Source of the DNA: 13-2-20CM-68-14 sp046733295
GTDB taxonomy: Bacteria; Actinomycetota; Thermoleophilia; Gaiellales; Gaiellaceae
Assembly (NCBI GenBank): GCA_046733295.1
Contig: JBKPOY010000026.1
Location: 1-64,000 of the forward strand
Direction: 5' to 3'
DNA length: 64,000 nt
The notes under the pieces were generated by a model that did not search any database, was not told where the DNA came from, and was given only the letters and a program-made list of their open reading frames with translations. Below, one piece after another: positions 15,110 to 22,610 of the stretch (positions are counted from its first letter, which is position 1; each line of letters opens with the position of its first letter). The translations under genes and the position numbers were made by a program.

Positions 15110-16224
15110 CCCGCCTCCGCGAGGATCTCGGCGGAGTGCTCGCCGAGGTGCGGCGGCGCCCTTCGGTGGTGGAGCCTTTCGCCGTCAAGCGAGAGCGGCG
15201 GGGAGACGAGTGCCTCCCGGTCCACCTGCTCGATCAGGCCGAGCGCCCGCGTCTGTTCGTGTGTCGCGACCGCGGCGACGTCGTTGACCGGTCCCGCCGG
15301 AACGCTTGCAGCGGCGAGCCGATCGACCCAGACGGCGCTCGGCTCCTCGCGCAGACGGTGCTCGAGGACGGCGTGGAGCTCGTCGCGGTGCGCGACGCGG
15401 GCGGGGTTCGACGCGAAGCGCTCGTCCTGTTCCAGCTCGGGCAGTCCCAGTGCCTTGCACAGGCGGGCGAAGAGCCTGTTGTTTCCCGCCGCCAGCATCA
15501 GACGCCCGTCGGCCGTCTCGAACGACTCGTAGGGTGCGATCAGCGGGAACGCCGTCCCGTGTCTGCCGGCCACGGCGCCGGTGCGGAGGTGGTCGATCAC
15601 GTGGTAGGGCATCAGCGAGACGGCCGCCTCGTAAAGGGAGACGTCCACGGTGCGCCCCTCGCCGCTGTGCTCGCGCTCGCCCAGCGCGAGCAGGATCCCG
15701 AGCGCCGCCCAGAGCGCGGTCGTCTGGTCGACGACGGACACGCCGACACGAACCGGCGGACGGTCGGCCTCGCCTGTCACGCTCATGATCCCGCTGGCCG
15801 CCTGGACGAGCGGGTCGTAGCCCGGCTGATCTCGCAGCGGCCCCTCGCGCCCGAACGCGCCGATCGAGCAGTAGACGAGGCGCGGGTTCCGTGCGCGGAG
15901 GTCGGCAGCTCCCAGACCGCGGAGCTCGGCGAGCCCGGGCCGCAGGCTCTGGACGAAGACGTCCGCACGGTCGGCGAGCCGGAAGAGGACGTCCCGGCCG
16001 GCGTCGGCCGAGAGGTCGAGCGCCAGCGACCGCTTGTTCGCGTTGGCGGCGAGAAAGAGCGGGCTCTCGCCGCCGACGCCCCAGGCGCGCGTCTCGTCGC
16101 CCCCGTCGGGTCGCTCGACCTTGATCACGTCGGCCCCCAGGGCGCCGAGCAGCTGGGTGCAGTACGGGCCTGCCAGCGAGACGGTGACGTCGACGACCCG
16201 GATCCGCGCCAGCGGGCTCGTCAC
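15037..16224 (-). CDS. CaiB/BaiF (family III) CoA transferase
   Basis: 395 residues. The N-terminal Rossmann-like part starts with IRVVDVTVSLAGPYCTQLLGALGADVIKVERP, a family hallmark. The catalytic Asp is expected at D137 in PGYDPLVQAASG. Also present are GRTVDVSLYEAAVSLM and a C-terminal swap region ending with SNAGVVL. Family III enzymes move CoA between carboxylic acids through an aspartyl-CoA thioester and usually work as interlocked dimers. Proximity to HMG-CoA lyase suggests organic-acid catabolism, but no substrate can be named. Start GTG overlaps the stop of the upstream GNAT gene (GTGA). Confidence 0.88.
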   Translation of the reverse strand: MTSPLARIRVVDVTVSLAGPYCTQLLGALGADVIKVERPDGGDETRAWGVGGESPLFLAANANKRSLALDLSADAGRDVLFRLADRADVFVQSLRPGLAELRGLGAADLRARNPRLVYCSIGAFGREGPLRDQPGYDPLVQAASGIMSVTGEADRPPVRVGVSVVDQTTALWAALGILLALGEREHSGEGRTVDVSLYEAAVSLMPYHVIDHLRTGAVAGRHGTAFPLIAPYESFETADGRLMLAAGNNRLFARLCKALGLPELEQDERFASNPARVAHRDELHAVLEHRLREEPSAVWVDRLAAASVPAGPVNDVAAVATHEQTRALGLIEQVDREALVSPPLSLDGERLHHRRAPPHLGEHSAEILAEAGYADGEVAELSNAGVVLLGNGPAR

Positions 16225-16760
16225 GACTCGAGCGCGTAGAGATCCGTCGTCGACTTGAACGGACCGTCGAGGTCCTTGCGCTCGAGGGTCTCGCCGAGCT
16301 TCTCGGCCACGCGGATCGAGGCGGTGTTCTCACGCTGGATCAGCGAGATCAGGCGGGTGATCCCTCGCTCGCCAAAGGCCCAATCGCGAGCAGCGACGGC
16401 GCTTTCGGTTGCGTAGCCGCGCCCCCAGAATTCGCGGCCGAGCGTCCAGCCGATCTCCGTCTCGACCTGTCCGCGCGGATCACGAAGCATTGCGTGCACC
16501 CAGCGCCCGGCCTCCCACAGAAGGAAGCCGGCGCGCCCGATGAGGCGGTCGTCCTCCTTCCGCACGAGGCTGAAGAGGCCGATCCCGTGCCGGTCCCAGT
16601 GCGCGACCATCCGCTCGATGCCGAGCCCCGTCTCGGCGCGGCTCTTCGTCTCGCCGCCGACGTAGCGCACGACTTCCGGATCCGCCCAGATGGCCGCGTA
16701 CTCGTCGAGATCGCCGGCAACGGGCAGGCGCAGGATCAGGCGTTCTGTTTCGAGCTGCAC
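16221..16760 (-). CDS. GNAT N-acetyltransferase, RimJ/RimL-like
   Basis: 179 residues. Starts VQLETERLILRLPVAGDLDEYAAIWADPEV, the standard opening of the RimJ/RimL branch. The acetyl-CoA-binding motif A region is TEIGWTLGREFWGRGYATESAVAARDWAF, with the Q/RxxGxG/A loop present as FWGRGYA. It ends with NTASIRVAEKLGETLE. Likely acetylates a protein N-terminus or a small amine. I chose GTG at 16758-16760, where similarity begins. A TTG start 24 nt upstream is possible but would touch the divergent gene. Confidence 0.82.
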   Translation of the reverse strand: MQLETERLILRLPVAGDLDEYAAIWADPEVVRYVGGETKSRAETGLGIERMVAHWDRHGIGLFSLVRKEDDRLIGRAGFLLWEAGRWVHAMLRDPRGQVETEIGWTLGREFWGRGYATESAVAARDWAFGERGITRLISLIQRENTASIRVAEKLGETLERKDLDGPFKSTTDLYALES

Positions 16761-16769
16761 GGCGACGAC

Positions 16770-16775
16770 TATCTT
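16770..16775 (+). promoter_or_regulatory. -10 box of a leaderless promoter (YyaL-like gene)
   Basis: TATCTT ends 8 nt before the ATG at 16784 and no Shine-Dalgarno sequence intervenes. Confidence 0.45.
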
Positions 16776-16783
16776 CGTCCTCA

Positions 16784-18694
16784 ATGAACCGGCTCGCGAA
16801 CGAGACCAGCCCGTACCTGCTCCAGCACGCGGACAATCCCGTCGAGTGGTACCCGTGGGGAGAGGACGCCCTGGAGCGGGCGCGCCGCGAGGACAAGCCG
16901 GTTCTGCTCTCGATCGGCTACGCGGCGTGTCACTGGTGCCACGTCATGGCACACGAGTCCTTCGAGGACGAAGAGACGGCTGCGCTCATGAACGAGCGAT
17001 TCGTCAACGTGAAGGTCGACCGCGAGGAGCGACCCGACCTCGACTCGCTCTACATGGACGCCGTCGTGGCAATGACCGGCCACGGCGGCTGGCCGATGAC
17101 CGTCTTCCTCACGCCGGCGGGCGAGCCGTTTCTCGGGGGGACGTACTTCCCGCCCGAGCCGAGGCACGGCCTGCCGGCGTTCCGTCAGATCTTGGTCGCC
17201 GTCTCCAACGCGTACCGGGAGCGCCGCGACGACGTCTCCCGCCAGGCCGCGGCCCTCGTGGACGCCTTGCAACAGACTGTTGCGATCTCGCAGTCGGCGG
17301 AACCTCTGGCCGAATCACTCCTCGGCGAGGCGGTGCGCGGGCTTCGACGCCAGTTCGACCAGGAGTGGGGAGGGTTCGGCCGCGCGCCGAAGTTCCCGCC
17401 GGCTTCGACGCTCGAATTCCTACTGCGAATGCATCAACGCACCGGGGACGAGGACGCGCTGCGAATGGTCACACGCACGCTTGACGGGATGGCAGCCGGG
17501 GGGATGTACGACCTGCTCGGGGGTGGGTTCCACCGTTACTCGGTGGACGATCGCTGGCTCGTGCCGCACTTCGAGAAGATGCTCTACGACAACGCGCTCC
17601 TGACGCCGGTCTATCTCCATGCCTGGGTCGTGACCGGCGAGGAGCGCTACAGGGCCGTCGCCGAGAATACGATCGACTACCTGCTGCGGGAGCTGCGGCT
17701 GCCCGAGGGCGGCTTGGCCTCCGCGCAGGACGCCGACACGGACGGCGTCGAAGGCCTGACGTTCACATGGACCTCAGAGGAGGGGGTTCCGGAGGAGCTG
17801 CTGCAACCGTTCGAGCACGGCCGCTCGATCCTGCGGGGGGATCTGGACGAGGCTCTCCGACGGCGTCTCTTCGACCTGCGGGAGCAGCGGCCGAAGCCGC
17901 TCCGCGATGACAAGGTCATCTCGGCGTGGAACGGCCTGGCGCTGGCGGCACTCGCGGAAGCGGGCCGTCGGCTCGATCGCGACGACCTCCTCGACGCCGC
18001 GCGCGACCTCGCCGAGTTCCTCCTCGGGCCGCTTTCCGACCAGCGGGGGCGTCTCTACCGGAGCTGGCGCAGGAACACGCCGAGGCACAACGGCTTTCTC
18101 GAGGACTACGCAGACGTCGCCCACGGCCTCTACGAGCTGCACGTCGCGACAGGCGAGAAGCGCTGGATTGCGGAGTCGAACCGGCTGGCACGGGTCGCGA
18201 TCGAGCTGTTCGCGGACGACGAACGCGGCGGCTTCTTCCTCGCGCCGGTCGACGGCGAACAGCTCGTCGCGCGCAAGAAGGAGCTCGACGACAACCCGAC
18301 GCCGTCCGGCAACTCGATGCTCGCGTTTGTCCTCCTCCGGCTGTCGCGCATCTGGGGCGACGACGAGCTCGAGCGACGCGCCGCAGGCGTCTTGCGGCTC
18401 GTCCGCGACACGCTGCCGAGGGCTCCCGGGGCTTTCGGGCAGATGCTCTCGTCACTCGACTTCTACCTGTCGCAGCCGCGGGAGCTCGCGGTGATCGGCG
18501 CCCCGGCAGACGACGTCGCCCGAGCGGCGCTGCGCGGCTTCGACCCGAATGCGGTCGTTGCTTTCGGCCCGGCCGACGACATCCCCTTGCTTGCCGGCAA
18601 GGACTACGTCGACGGGAAACCGGCCGTCTACGTCTGCGAGCGCTTCGCGTGTCAGACGCCGATCACGGACGCGGCCGAGCTCGCTCGCTCGTAG
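16784..18694 (+). CDS. Thioredoxin-domain protein, YyaL/SSP411 (DUF255) family
   Basis: 636 residues. The N-terminal thioredoxin-like domain begins NRLANETSPYLLQHADNPVEWYPW and has the family motif C49-H-W-C52-HVM, followed by FVNVKVDREERPDLD and GGWPMTVFLTP. The remainder is an alpha/alpha barrel like N-acylglucosamine 2-epimerases (GGGFHRYSVDDRWLVPHFEKMLYDNA; HNGFLEDYADVAHGLYELH). The family is nearly universal but its reaction is unknown. The length is slightly below the 670-690 residues of typical members. It is a single-gene unit, leaderless by its -10 box. Confidence 0.9.
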   Translation: MNRLANETSPYLLQHADNPVEWYPWGEDALERARREDKPVLLSIGYAACHWCHVMAHESFEDEETAALMNERFVNVKVDREERPDLDSLYMDAVVAMTGHGGWPMTVFLTPAGEPFLGGTYFPPEPRHGLPAFRQILVAVSNAYRERRDDVSRQAAALVDALQQTVAISQSAEPLAESLLGEAVRGLRRQFDQEWGGFGRAPKFPPASTLEFLLRMHQRTGDEDALRMVTRTLDGMAAGGMYDLLGGGFHRYSVDDRWLVPHFEKMLYDNALLTPVYLHAWVVTGEERYRAVAENTIDYLLRELRLPEGGLASAQDADTDGVEGLTFTWTSEEGVPEELLQPFEHGRSILRGDLDEALRRRLFDLREQRPKPLRDDKVISAWNGLALAALAEAGRRLDRDDLLDAARDLAEFLLGPLSDQRGRLYRSWRRNTPRHNGFLEDYADVAHGLYELHVATGEKRWIAESNRLARVAIELFADDERGGFFLAPVDGEQLVARKKELDDNPTPSGNSMLAFVLLRLSRIWGDDELERRAAGVLRLVRDTLPRAPGAFGQMLSSLDFYLSQPRELAVIGAPADDVARAALRGFDPNAVVAFGPADDIPLLAGKDYVDGKPAVYVCERFACQTPITDAAELARS

Positions 18695-18709
18695 GCCCTA
18701 GCAGTGATG

Positions 18710-18769
18710 CCGTTTGCCCCGCCAACGAGCGCGGCCGGCCTTTCGACCGGCCGCGTCGCACCCGGTATC
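18710..18769. repeat. 60-bp direct repeat, copy 1
   Basis: The first of two identical 60-bp copies, 115 bp apart start to start. It contains a hairpin whose 8-nt arms (GCGGCCGG/CCGGCCGC) flank an 8-nt loop. It begins 16 bp after the stop of the YyaL-like gene, so this copy may act as its terminator. Confidence 0.85.
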
Positions 18770-18799
18770 CCGAGGCGTCGCTTGCGATGCCGTTAGAGA

Positions 18800-18826
18800 G
18801 GTCATGCCGGCTTTGCCGGCGTGACC
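18800..18826. repeat. Inverted repeat between the two 60-bp copies
   Basis: GGTCATGCCGGC and GCCGGCGTGACC are near-perfect complementary arms (one mismatch) around TTT, a REP-like hairpin. Confidence 0.6.
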
Positions 18827-18884
18827 GTTTGCCCCGCCAACGAGCGCGGCCGGCCTTTCGACCGGCCGCGTCGCACCCGGTATC
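18825..18884. repeat. 60-bp direct repeat, copy 2
   Basis: Identical over 60 bp to the copy at 18710-18769, including the GC-rich hairpin. Confidence 0.85.
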
Positions 18885-19222
18885 GAGGGGGCGACACCGG
18901 GTGGAGTGGAGGGGGAGGCTGCGGCCTGCTCCCCCTCCATCCGCCCGCCCTTAGAAGCGGGCAGCCTTGTGAGCGCGACGACCGCGCGCGTCCCAGCGGC
19001 GCGCACCTGATTGGCGATTCATTCGCGCGCGAAAGCTCAAAACCCTCCTTCAGCAAACCGAGACGCCAAGCCCGGGCTCGGGTTTTCGACCTGTCAGGTA
19101 CTCGGACCGTACCCGAGAAGGGTCAGGCCAAACAAGAAAGGGGGGCGCTTTCGCAGGCGACGGTCTCCTGACAGGCCGGTCAGCCGCGGAGGGGCGCCCC
19201 CACACAGGAAAGAAGCCGCCAC
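18885..19222. other. Non-coding stretch with several hairpins
   Basis: No convincing gene. A hairpin CCCG-GGCT-CGGG followed by TTTT lies at 19071-19086. A wide inverted repeat (GGGGGCGC near 19141-19148, GCGCCCCC near 19193-19200) encloses CTGAC/GTCAG arms. These could be terminators or an untranslated structured RNA; I could not match a known riboswitch. Confidence 0.4.
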
Positions 19223-19250
19223 GCGAAAAAACTGACGCTCGATTTTTCGC
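19223..19250 (+). promoter_or_regulatory. Inverted repeat next to the livG promoter (candidate operator)
   Basis: GCGAAAAA and TTTTTCGC are perfect 8-nt arms separated by 12 nt. The repeat ends 4 bp before a -10-like TAAGGT (19255-19260), which itself lies 9 nt before the GTG of the first ABC gene. A regulator bound here would touch the -35 region. Confidence 0.5.
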
Positions 19251-19269
19251 TGTTTAAGGTACTTCGCCC

Positions 19270-19989
19270 GTGCCTCTCCTTTCCGTCGAGCACCTCACCC
19301 GCAGGTTCGGGGGTGTCGTCGCGGTCGACGATGTTTCCCTCGCGGTCGAGCCGGGCCAGATCGCCGGACTGATCGGCCCGAACGGCGCTGGGAAGACGAC
19401 CGTCTTCAATCTCGCCACGAGGCTCTACCGGCCGGACTCCGGCGACATCGTCTTCGACGGCGAAAGCCTCCTGAGGGTCCGGCCCCACGGGGTCGTCCGG
19501 CGCGGGATCGCCCGCACGTTTCAGAACGTCGAGCTCTTCCACTCGATGAGCGTGCTCGAGAACGTCCTCGTCGGCATGCACGCCCGCGGCGAGCGCGAGG
19601 CGGTCGAGGTGCTCGACTACGTTGGGCTTGCCGACCAGGCCTACCGGCAGGTCGCTGGCCTCCCGTTCGGCACCCAGAAGCGGGTCGAGCTCGCCCGCGC
19701 GCTCGCAGCCGGGCCCCGCCTGCTCCTGCTCGACGAGCCCGCCGGCGGCCTCAACCACGAGGAGGTCGAGGAGCTCGCGGAGCTGATCGGCCGGATCAAG
19801 AACGCGTTCGACCTGACGGTGCTCCTCGTCGAGCATCACATGGCGCTCGTGATGGGCATCGCCGACCGCGTCCACGTCCTCGACTTCGGGCGCAAGATCG
19901 CGGAGGGCACGCCGGCAGAGGTCCAGGCCGACCCGGCCGTGATCGAGGCGTACCTCGGGAGCGGAGAGCCGCAGCATGCCCCTGCTTGA
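19270..19989 (+). CDS. livG: Branched-chain amino acid ABC transporter ATPase, LivG-type (system 1)
   Basis: 239 residues. Walker A is GPNGAGKTT (36-44), the Q-loop is RTFQNVELF, the signature region reads LPFGTQKRVELARALA (the relaxed LivG form, not LSGGQ) and Walker B is RLLLLDEPAGG. The LivG-specific tail DFGRKIAEGTPAEV and IEAYLG is present. It pairs with LivF to power import of branched-chain amino acids or related substrates. Start GTG; the -10-like TAAGGT makes the message nearly leaderless. It overlaps the next gene by 14 nt. Confidence 0.9.
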   Translation: MPLLSVEHLTRRFGGVVAVDDVSLAVEPGQIAGLIGPNGAGKTTVFNLATRLYRPDSGDIVFDGESLLRVRPHGVVRRGIARTFQNVELFHSMSVLENVLVGMHARGEREAVEVLDYVGLADQAYRQVAGLPFGTQKRVELARALAAGPRLLLLDEPAGGLNHEEVEELAELIGRIKNAFDLTVLLVEHHMALVMGIADRVHVLDFGRKIAEGTPAEVQADPAVIEAYLGSGEPQHAPA

Positions 19990-20683
19990 GCTGAGCGGCG
20001 TCGAGGCGCGTTACGGGGCGCTCCAGGCGCTGCACGGGATCAACCTGACCGTCGACGAGGGCGAGATCGTGGCCGTGCTCGGCGCGAACGGGGCGGGCAA
20101 GACGACGACCCTGCGCGCCGTTTCCGGCACCGTCAAGACGAACGGAAGCATCGTCTTCGCCGGGGAACGGATCGGCCGTCTGGGCCCGGAGGCCGTCGCC
20201 CGGAACGGGATCGCGCACGTGCCCGAAGGACGCGGCACTTTTGCGGACCTGACCGTTCGCGAGAACCTCCGGCTCGGCGGCCACGTCCGGCCGCGCCGGG
20301 AGGCAAAGGGGGATTACGACCGCGTGCTCGAGCGATTCCCGATCCTCGCGGAGCGCCAGGGCCAGGCCGCCGGGACGCTGAGCGGGGGCGAGCAACAGCA
20401 GCTCGCCCTGGCACGCGCCCTGATGCAGCGCCCGAAGCTCCTGCTCCTCGACGAGCCGTCGTTGGGCCTCGCGCCACGCGTGGTCGCGGAGATCTTCCGG
20501 ATCGTGGCCGAGCTGAACGAAAAAGACGGGCTTTCCGTGCTCGTCGTCGAGCAGAACGCGAACCTCGCCCTGGAGACCTCGGCGCGGGCCTACGTGCTCG
20601 AGGTCGGCCGAGTGGCGGTCGCCGGAACCAGCGGCGAGCTTCGTCGGCACGAGTCCGTCCGCCGCTCCTACCTCGGGTATTGA
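19976..20683 (+). CDS. livF: Branched-chain amino acid ABC transporter ATPase, LivF-type (system 1)
   Basis: 235 residues. Walker A GANGAGKTT (36-44), a canonical signature LSGGEQQQLALARAL, Walker B KLLLLDEPSLGLAP and the LivF-type end VLEVGRVAVAGTSGEL, RRSYLG. It forms the ATPase heterodimer with the upstream LivG. Its ATG lies inside the 3' end of livG, and its stop overlaps the livH start, so the operon is translationally coupled. Confidence 0.9.
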   Translation: MPLLELSGVEARYGALQALHGINLTVDEGEIVAVLGANGAGKTTTLRAVSGTVKTNGSIVFAGERIGRLGPEAVARNGIAHVPEGRGTFADLTVRENLRLGGHVRPRREAKGDYDRVLERFPILAERQGQAAGTLSGGEQQQLALARALMQRPKLLLLDEPSLGLAPRVVAEIFRIVAELNEKDGLSVLVVEQNANLALETSARAYVLEVGRVAVAGTSGELRRHESVRRSYLGY

Positions 20684-21597
20684 GAGTGGTCCTCGCGGCG
20701 GACTGGGCGGGATTTGCGCAGCAGGTGGTCGGCGGCCTCGCCTCGGGCGCGATCTATGCGCTGCTCGCGCTCGCGCTCGTGCTGATCTACCGCTCGACCG
20801 GCGTCGTCAACTTCGCCCAGGGCGAAATGGCGATGTTCACGACGTTTCTCGCCTGGGCCCTCGTCCAGCACGGCGTCGGCTACTGGGGCGCGGCCGCGCT
20901 GACAGTCCTGATCGCCTTCGCCGGCGGCGTCGGGCTCGAACGCGTGATCATCAAGCCGGTCGAGCGGGCGCCGGCGTTGACGGTCGCGATCGTCACGCTT
21001 GGCCTCTTCTTCCTACTGAACGGCGCCGCGTTCTGGATCTGGTCCCCCGAGCAGAAATACCTGCGCTCGGCGTTCTCGACCCGACCGGTCGAGATCGCCG
21101 GTGTCCAGATCTCGATCCAGGATCTCGGTGTCATCGCCGTCGCGATCGCCGCAGCGATCCTCCTCGCGGCTTTTTTCCGCTTCACGAAACCCGGCCTGGC
21201 GATGCGCGCGGTCGTCGCGAATCCGGACTCGAGCCGCCTGCTGGGCATCCGGGTCGGCTGGATGCTCGCCCTCGGCTGGGGGCTCGCAGCGGCGCTCGGC
21301 GCGGTCGCCGGCCTCCTGACCGCGCCCCCGAGCTTCGACCAGAGCTTCATGCAGCCCGTGCTTCTGTACGCCTTTGCCGGGGCAGTCCTCGGAGGAATCG
21401 ACAGCGCGCTCGGGGCCGTCGTCGGCAGCCTCATGCTCGGGGTCTTCCTGAACGTCGTCACGAGCCTGGACACCCTCGGCCTCGGCTGGAGCATCGGCAA
21501 CGACCTCCGGGTGCCGGCCGCGCTCGCCGTGATCCTGCTCGTGCTCCTGGTCCGGCCGTCGGGTCTGTTCGGCTCCGCGCAGGTGATCCGGGCGTGA
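20680..21597 (+). CDS. livH: Branched-chain amino acid ABC permease, LivH-type (system 1)
   Basis: 305 residues, about eight transmembrane helices. LivH features: GLASGAIYALLALALVLIYRSTGVVNFAQGEMAMF at the N-terminus (the STGVVNFAQGE block), the central RAVVANPDSSRLLGIRVGWML motif that contacts the ATPase, and AGAVLGGIDSALGAVVGSLMLG near the end. The TTG at 20680 overlaps the livF stop; a GTG at 20686 is an equally good start. Stop overlaps the next start (GTGA). Confidence 0.88.
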   Translation: MRVVLAADWAGFAQQVVGGLASGAIYALLALALVLIYRSTGVVNFAQGEMAMFTTFLAWALVQHGVGYWGAAALTVLIAFAGGVGLERVIIKPVERAPALTVAIVTLGLFFLLNGAAFWIWSPEQKYLRSAFSTRPVEIAGVQISIQDLGVIAVAIAAAILLAAFFRFTKPGLAMRAVVANPDSSRLLGIRVGWMLALGWGLAAALGAVAGLLTAPPSFDQSFMQPVLLYAFAGAVLGGIDSALGAVVGSLMLGVFLNVVTSLDTLGLGWSIGNDLRVPAALAVILLVLLVRPSGLFGSAQVIRA

Positions 21598-22607
21598 GAG
21601 CCATCGCACGCACCGGGCTTCGGGTGCTGGTCGTCGGCGTCGCGATCGGCGTGATGATCGTCCTGCCGTCGTACGTGAGTGACTTCCACTCCCGCGACCT
21701 CGCCCAGGCGGGCGTCTTCTTCATCGCGATCGTCGGCCTCAACATCGTCACCGGCTACGCCGGCCAGGTCTCGCTCGGCCACGGCGCGCTGATGGCGATC
21801 GGTGGCTACACGTCCGCGAACCTCGTCGCCTATCACGGTGTCCGCGACGTCTGGACGATTCCTCTCGCGGGGCTGCTGACGGGCGCGATCGGCCTGCTTG
21901 TCGGCCTGCCCGCCCTTCGCCTGTCCGGGCTCTACCTCGCCCTGGCCACGTTCGGCCTCTCGGTCGCGATGCCCTCGATCCTCAAGCACTTCTCCGGTGT
22001 TACCGGCGGCGACCTCGGCCTGCGGCTCGTCGAGGAGGCGCCGGAAAAGATCACCGGCCTCAGCGGCACGGTCACGATCTGGGGCCACACCCTCACCCAG
22101 AATCACTTCCTCTACTACCTCACGTGGTCGATCGCGCTGGTTCTCTTCGTCGCAGCGTGGGCGCTCCTCCGCAGCGGGACCGGACGGGCCTTCCGGGCGA
22201 TCCGCGACAGCGAGCTCGCGGCGGAGTCGTTCGGCGTCAACCGGGCGCTCTACAAGACCCTCGCTTTCGGGATCAGCGGCTTCTACGCCGGAATCGCCGG
22301 CTCGCTGCTGGTCGTCAGCGCGGAGATCGTCAACCCGCTGAGCTTCACGTTCCTGCTCTCGATCACGCTGCTCGTCGGCACGGTGGTCGGAGGTCTCGGG
22401 TCACTCTCGGGAATGATCGTCGGCGCCTTCTTCCTCCAGTACCTGCCCGACCTCTCCGACCGGGTCTCCTCGGCGCCGGGCGTCGCCTCGGTTGTCTACG
22501 GAGCGGTGATCATCCTCGTCATGATCCTGCTGCCGGGCGGGGTCGGTGGAGCGCTGAAACGGTTCTCGGACCCGCTAACTACCCGGTTGTACACTCGGTC
22601 TCAGTAG
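21594..22607 (+). CDS. livM: Branched-chain amino acid ABC permease, LivM-type (system 1)
   Basis: 337 residues, about nine transmembrane helices. Features: VGLNIVTGYAGQVSLGHGALMAIGGYTSA, a LivM hallmark, GLPALRLSGLYLALATFGLSVAMP, and the EAA-like loop RAIRDSELAAESFGVNRALYKTLAFGISGFYAGIAG. Forms the channel with LivH. GTG start overlapping the livH stop. The substrate-binding gene follows after 3 nt but has its own -10 box. Confidence 0.88.
   Translation: MRAIARTGLRVLVVGVAIGVMIVLPSYVSDFHSRDLAQAGVFFIAIVGLNIVTGYAGQVSLGHGALMAIGGYTSANLVAYHGVRDVWTIPLAGLLTGAIGLLVGLPALRLSGLYLALATFGLSVAMPSILKHFSGVTGGDLGLRLVEEAPEKITGLSGTVTIWGHTLTQNHFLYYLTWSIALVLFVAAWALLRSGTGRAFRAIRDSELAAESFGVNRALYKTLAFGISGFYAGIAGSLLVVSAEIVNPLSFTFLLSITLLVGTVVGGLGSLSGMIVGAFFLQYLPDLSDRVSSAPGVASVVYGAVIILVMILLPGGVGGALKRFSDPLTTRLYTRSQ
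22590..22595 (+). promoter_or_regulatory. -10 box before the system-1 substrate-binding protein gene
   Basis: TACACT inside the last codons of livM, 15 nt before the ATG at 22611. It offers the binding protein an extra, internal promoter, which would give the excess of binding protein that ABC importers need. Confidence 0.4.
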
Positions 22608-22610
22608 GGA

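Noticed and set aside
18695..19222. Several overlapping 60-110 codon frames in the non-coding stretch after the YyaL-like gene
   Set aside because: They are low-complexity Arg/Pro/Gly products of the duplicated GC-rich repeats, without start signals.
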